Below, one piece after another: positions 62,249-64,000 of a stretch of DNA of 64,000 bases; within the stretch, counting starts at the first letter, position 1; every line of letters begins with the position of its first letter. The notes under the pieces were generated by a model that was not told where the DNA came from, made no database searches, and saw only the letters and a list, made by a program, of their open reading frames with translations. The position numbers and the translations under genes are program-made. Location of the stretch: positions 434,001 to 498,000 of the forward strand of contig CAVQVR010000001.1 in the NCBI GenBank assembly GCA_963717195.1. The letters run 5' to 3'. This stretch comes from JACDAE01 sp963717195 (lineage in GTDB: Bacteria > Chloroflexota > Ktedonobacteria > Ktedonobacterales > Ktedonobacteraceae).

Positions 62249-64000
62249 ATGCATGACCAGCTACGATCAAAAATAAATGGATCACTCCTCCTGTGTGGTT
62301 TCGCGCTGGTAGCTCCTATTCTCTTATTTTTGCTTACAGTGGGACAGGTTTCAGCACACAACACACAATTGAATGGAGGTAGAGCGAGGCAAGATCTTAG
62401 CTTACAAGTTGACATGGGCTTCCAGGCGACATATAAGGTAAATTATTGGGAGCCAGTGAATGTTAGCATTACCAATAATGGGGTTAATTTCACAGGAATG
62501 CTGACTGTAAAGGTTTTTACAGGTTCTCCACGCATAAGGAATGTTGCCACTACCTCACCATGGAGTTTTGAGCAGCCTGTGAGAGTTGCAGGAAAGACTC
62601 AGCAAAAAGTTACGGTCTATGCTCCTTTCTACTTGAGCAATCTTAATGTGCTCGGATTTATTGCGACACTGTTCGATAAACAGGGAAAGGCCGTTGCGAC
62701 ACAAACAACAGGGCTGGGCTATCCCGTCACAATAGGAGACCTTTTTATTGGTGTGCTTTCAGATAACAGTGCAGGCTTTGATGCTCTCAATAGCGTTAAC
62801 TTGCCTCATCAGGCAGACTCGCTTACGTTATCAACGCTCAATGCCAGTACATTTCCGGATAATAGTGCCGTACTAAAGAATTTTGATATTATTATTCTGG
62901 ATAACTTTAATAGTAGTAGCCTCAGTGCTGCTCAGCTTATAACACTCCAGACATGGATTAACCAGGGGGGAATATTGTTCGAGGTTGGTGGGGCGGATTG
63001 GCAACGCACGCTAGGTTCTCTTCCAGCCAACCTTTTACCTATGCAAGTGAAGAATATAGAAACATTGCCAGCAGGAACAAACGTATTGCCCGCCGACAGT
63101 TCATTGATTGCTACTCCCTCTGGAACAGCACCTGCAACAGGCACGATACGAACACCTATCAGTGCAAGTGTAGCGACTGTGCCTGCGCCTGACATACTTG
63201 AAAGTCAGACGCTCCTGACCGCTGGTAAGACCCCACTAATCGTGCAACAGCAACAAGGGCAGGGAGTGATCTGCTATATCGCTTTTGATCTCGCACAAAA
63301 TTCACTTGTAAACTGGCCGGGGATCGGGACCCTCTGGACAACACTTCTTCTCCACGTGCTGGGTGACAGGACACTTATTGCAACCGATACTTCTGCGAGT
63401 TCAAGCTATGAAATTGATCCTGGCCAACTGCTCACGCAAGGAGGAATTGTACGTATGTTGGTGCCGGGGAAACTACTAGAGCCAGGACTCATACTTGTAA
63501 TATTGTTGTGTTATATATTAATGCTTGGTCCAATACGACTACTCATCGTACGAGGTCTAAAACAGCCGAAACAGTGGGCCTGGCATATTGCACTGATTAC
63601 AATCCTGGTTTTCTCGCTGCTCTCGTTGAGCATAGCTGCCTACCAGAAACATGAGTTGCTGACAGATAACACTATCTCGCTTATTCAACTTACAGAAGAT
63701 GGTTCAGCGGCACATATTCTCACATATCACGGTCTCTTGACACCTGATCAAGGTACAATATCACTACAACTGGCTGATAAAAGCCTGGCCTTACCACTGT
63801 CATCTCCCCAACTGGCAAAAACGCCATTGCCCGGACCACAAGACGATCCACCGGCCAGTGTAACCGTAGGAAAGAGTCAAACTAAATTGACGCTTTCAGG
63901 TAGCCAGCGCTGGGCATTTCATCCTCTGCTCTCCGAGAGGGATACGCGACTCTCCGGAGCACTGACCCCTCATCTGACGTTGCACAATAACAGAGTGACC
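62249..64000 (+). CDS. Large membrane protein, 3' end outside the window
   Basis: An open frame of 584 codons from ATG 62249 to the window edge without a stop. After an N-terminal hydrophobic segment (LLLCGFALVAPILLFLLTVGQ, signal or anchor) comes an extracellular region with beta-sandwich-like sequence (YWEPVNVSITNNGVNFTG). A GATase-like Rossmann region follows (FDIIILDNFNSSSLSAAQLI, TWINQGGILFEVGGADW). Two membrane helices appear near residues 410-428 (PGLILVILLCYILMLGPI) and 448-465 (WHIALITILVFSLLSLSIAA). Similar proteins of unknown role are frequent in Chloroflexota. GGAAGGG lies six bases before the ATG. Confidence 0.75.
   Translation, partial: MHDQLRSKINGSLLLCGFALVAPILLFLLTVGQVSAHNTQLNGGRARQDLSLQVDMGFQATYKVNYWEPVNVSITNNGVNFTGMLTVKVFTGSPRIRNVATTSPWSFEQPVRVAGKTQQKVTVYAPFYLSNLNVLGFIATLFDKQGKAVATQTTGLGYPVTIGDLFIGVLSDNSAGFDALNSVNLPHQADSLTLSTLNASTFPDNSAVLKNFDIIILDNFNSSSLSAAQLITLQTWINQGGILFEVGGADWQRTLGSLPANLLPMQVKNIETLPAGTNVLPADSSLIATPSGTAPATGTIRTPISASVATVPAPDILESQTLLTAGKTPLIVQQQQGQGVICYIAFDLAQNSLVNWPGIGTLWTTLLLHVLGDRTLIATDTSASSSYEIDPGQLLTQGGIVRMLVPGKLLEPGLILVILLCYILMLGPIRLLIVRGLKQPKQWAWHIALITILVFSLLSLSIAAYQKHELLTDNTISLIQLTEDGSAAHILTYHGLLTPDQGTISLQLADKSLALPLSSPQLAKTPLPGPQDDPPASVTVGKSQTKLTLSGSQRWAFHPLLSERDTRLSGALTPHLTLHNNRVT

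Noticed and set aside
1..64000. CRISPR arrays, tRNA or rRNA genes, insertion sequences, prophage
   Set aside because: No regularly spaced repeats with unique spacers, no tRNA or rRNA sequence and no transposase or integrase were recognised. The repeats seen are short and irregularly placed.

Overview
The window looks like a chromosomal stretch from a Gram-positive-like, high-paralogy soil bacterium, most plausibly a member of the Ktedonobacteria (Chloroflexota). This is an inference from gene content: Hanks-type kinases with extracellular sensor domains, an HTH plus GAF-like regulator of a type I associate with that class, a bacterial Hen1/Pnkp RNA-repair pair, T-box leaders, many secreted glycan-active proteins, and many small palindromic repeats. 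No rRNA, tRNA, CRISPR array, transposase or prophage was recognised.

Layout. 0-8.3 kb: a TPR protein and a 2205-residue secreted RHS-repeat protein, both leftward. 8.3-13.7 kb: a gene-poor stretch with an orphan promoter/terminator pair, then a decayed gene for a secreted protein of seven ~186-residue repeats. 13.7-18.6 kb: an isoleucine T-box leader (specifier ATC visible) ahead of alaX-ileS. 18.8-31.1 kb: amino-acid biosynthesis, with hisI, an orphan histidine kinase, and a leftward cluster argC-argB-his(S/Z)-hisG-HAD/APH fusion-hisH-hisA-hisF behind a second T-box leader. 31.3-35.8 kb: two tandem paralogous Ser/Thr kinases. 35.9-42.8 kb: two SDR enzymes, a methyltransferase, small membrane and pentapeptide-repeat proteins, DUF971, an HTH/GAF-like regulator and a lectin-like protein. 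42.9-46.9 kb: a ClpP operon divergent from a ClgR-like regulator with paired palindromic operators, stress-type membrane proteins, a truncated F420-type gene and a Tat-exported carbonic anhydrase. 47.2-51.2 kb: the Hen1-Pnkp RNA-repair operon. 51.4-62.2 kb: two related adenine-N6 DNA methyltransferase genes, one broken and one intact, flanking secreted glycan-active enzymes (SGNH esterase, GH5, a GH113-like TIM barrel). 62.2 kb to the end: a large membrane protein cut by the window edge.

How it fits together. Amino-acid supply and charging are linked through T-box leaders (Ile for alaX-ileS; probably His for the arg/his cluster). The his cluster is tightly coupled by 4-base overlaps and contains an unusual HAD-kinase-fold fusion. 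The Clp and ClgR-like pair looks like a self-contained proteolysis switch. A family of small repeats, including a 24-bp element present in identical copies, is scattered between genes, inside a T-box leader and in-frame within both methyltransferase genes, and is the main sign of genome plasticity here.
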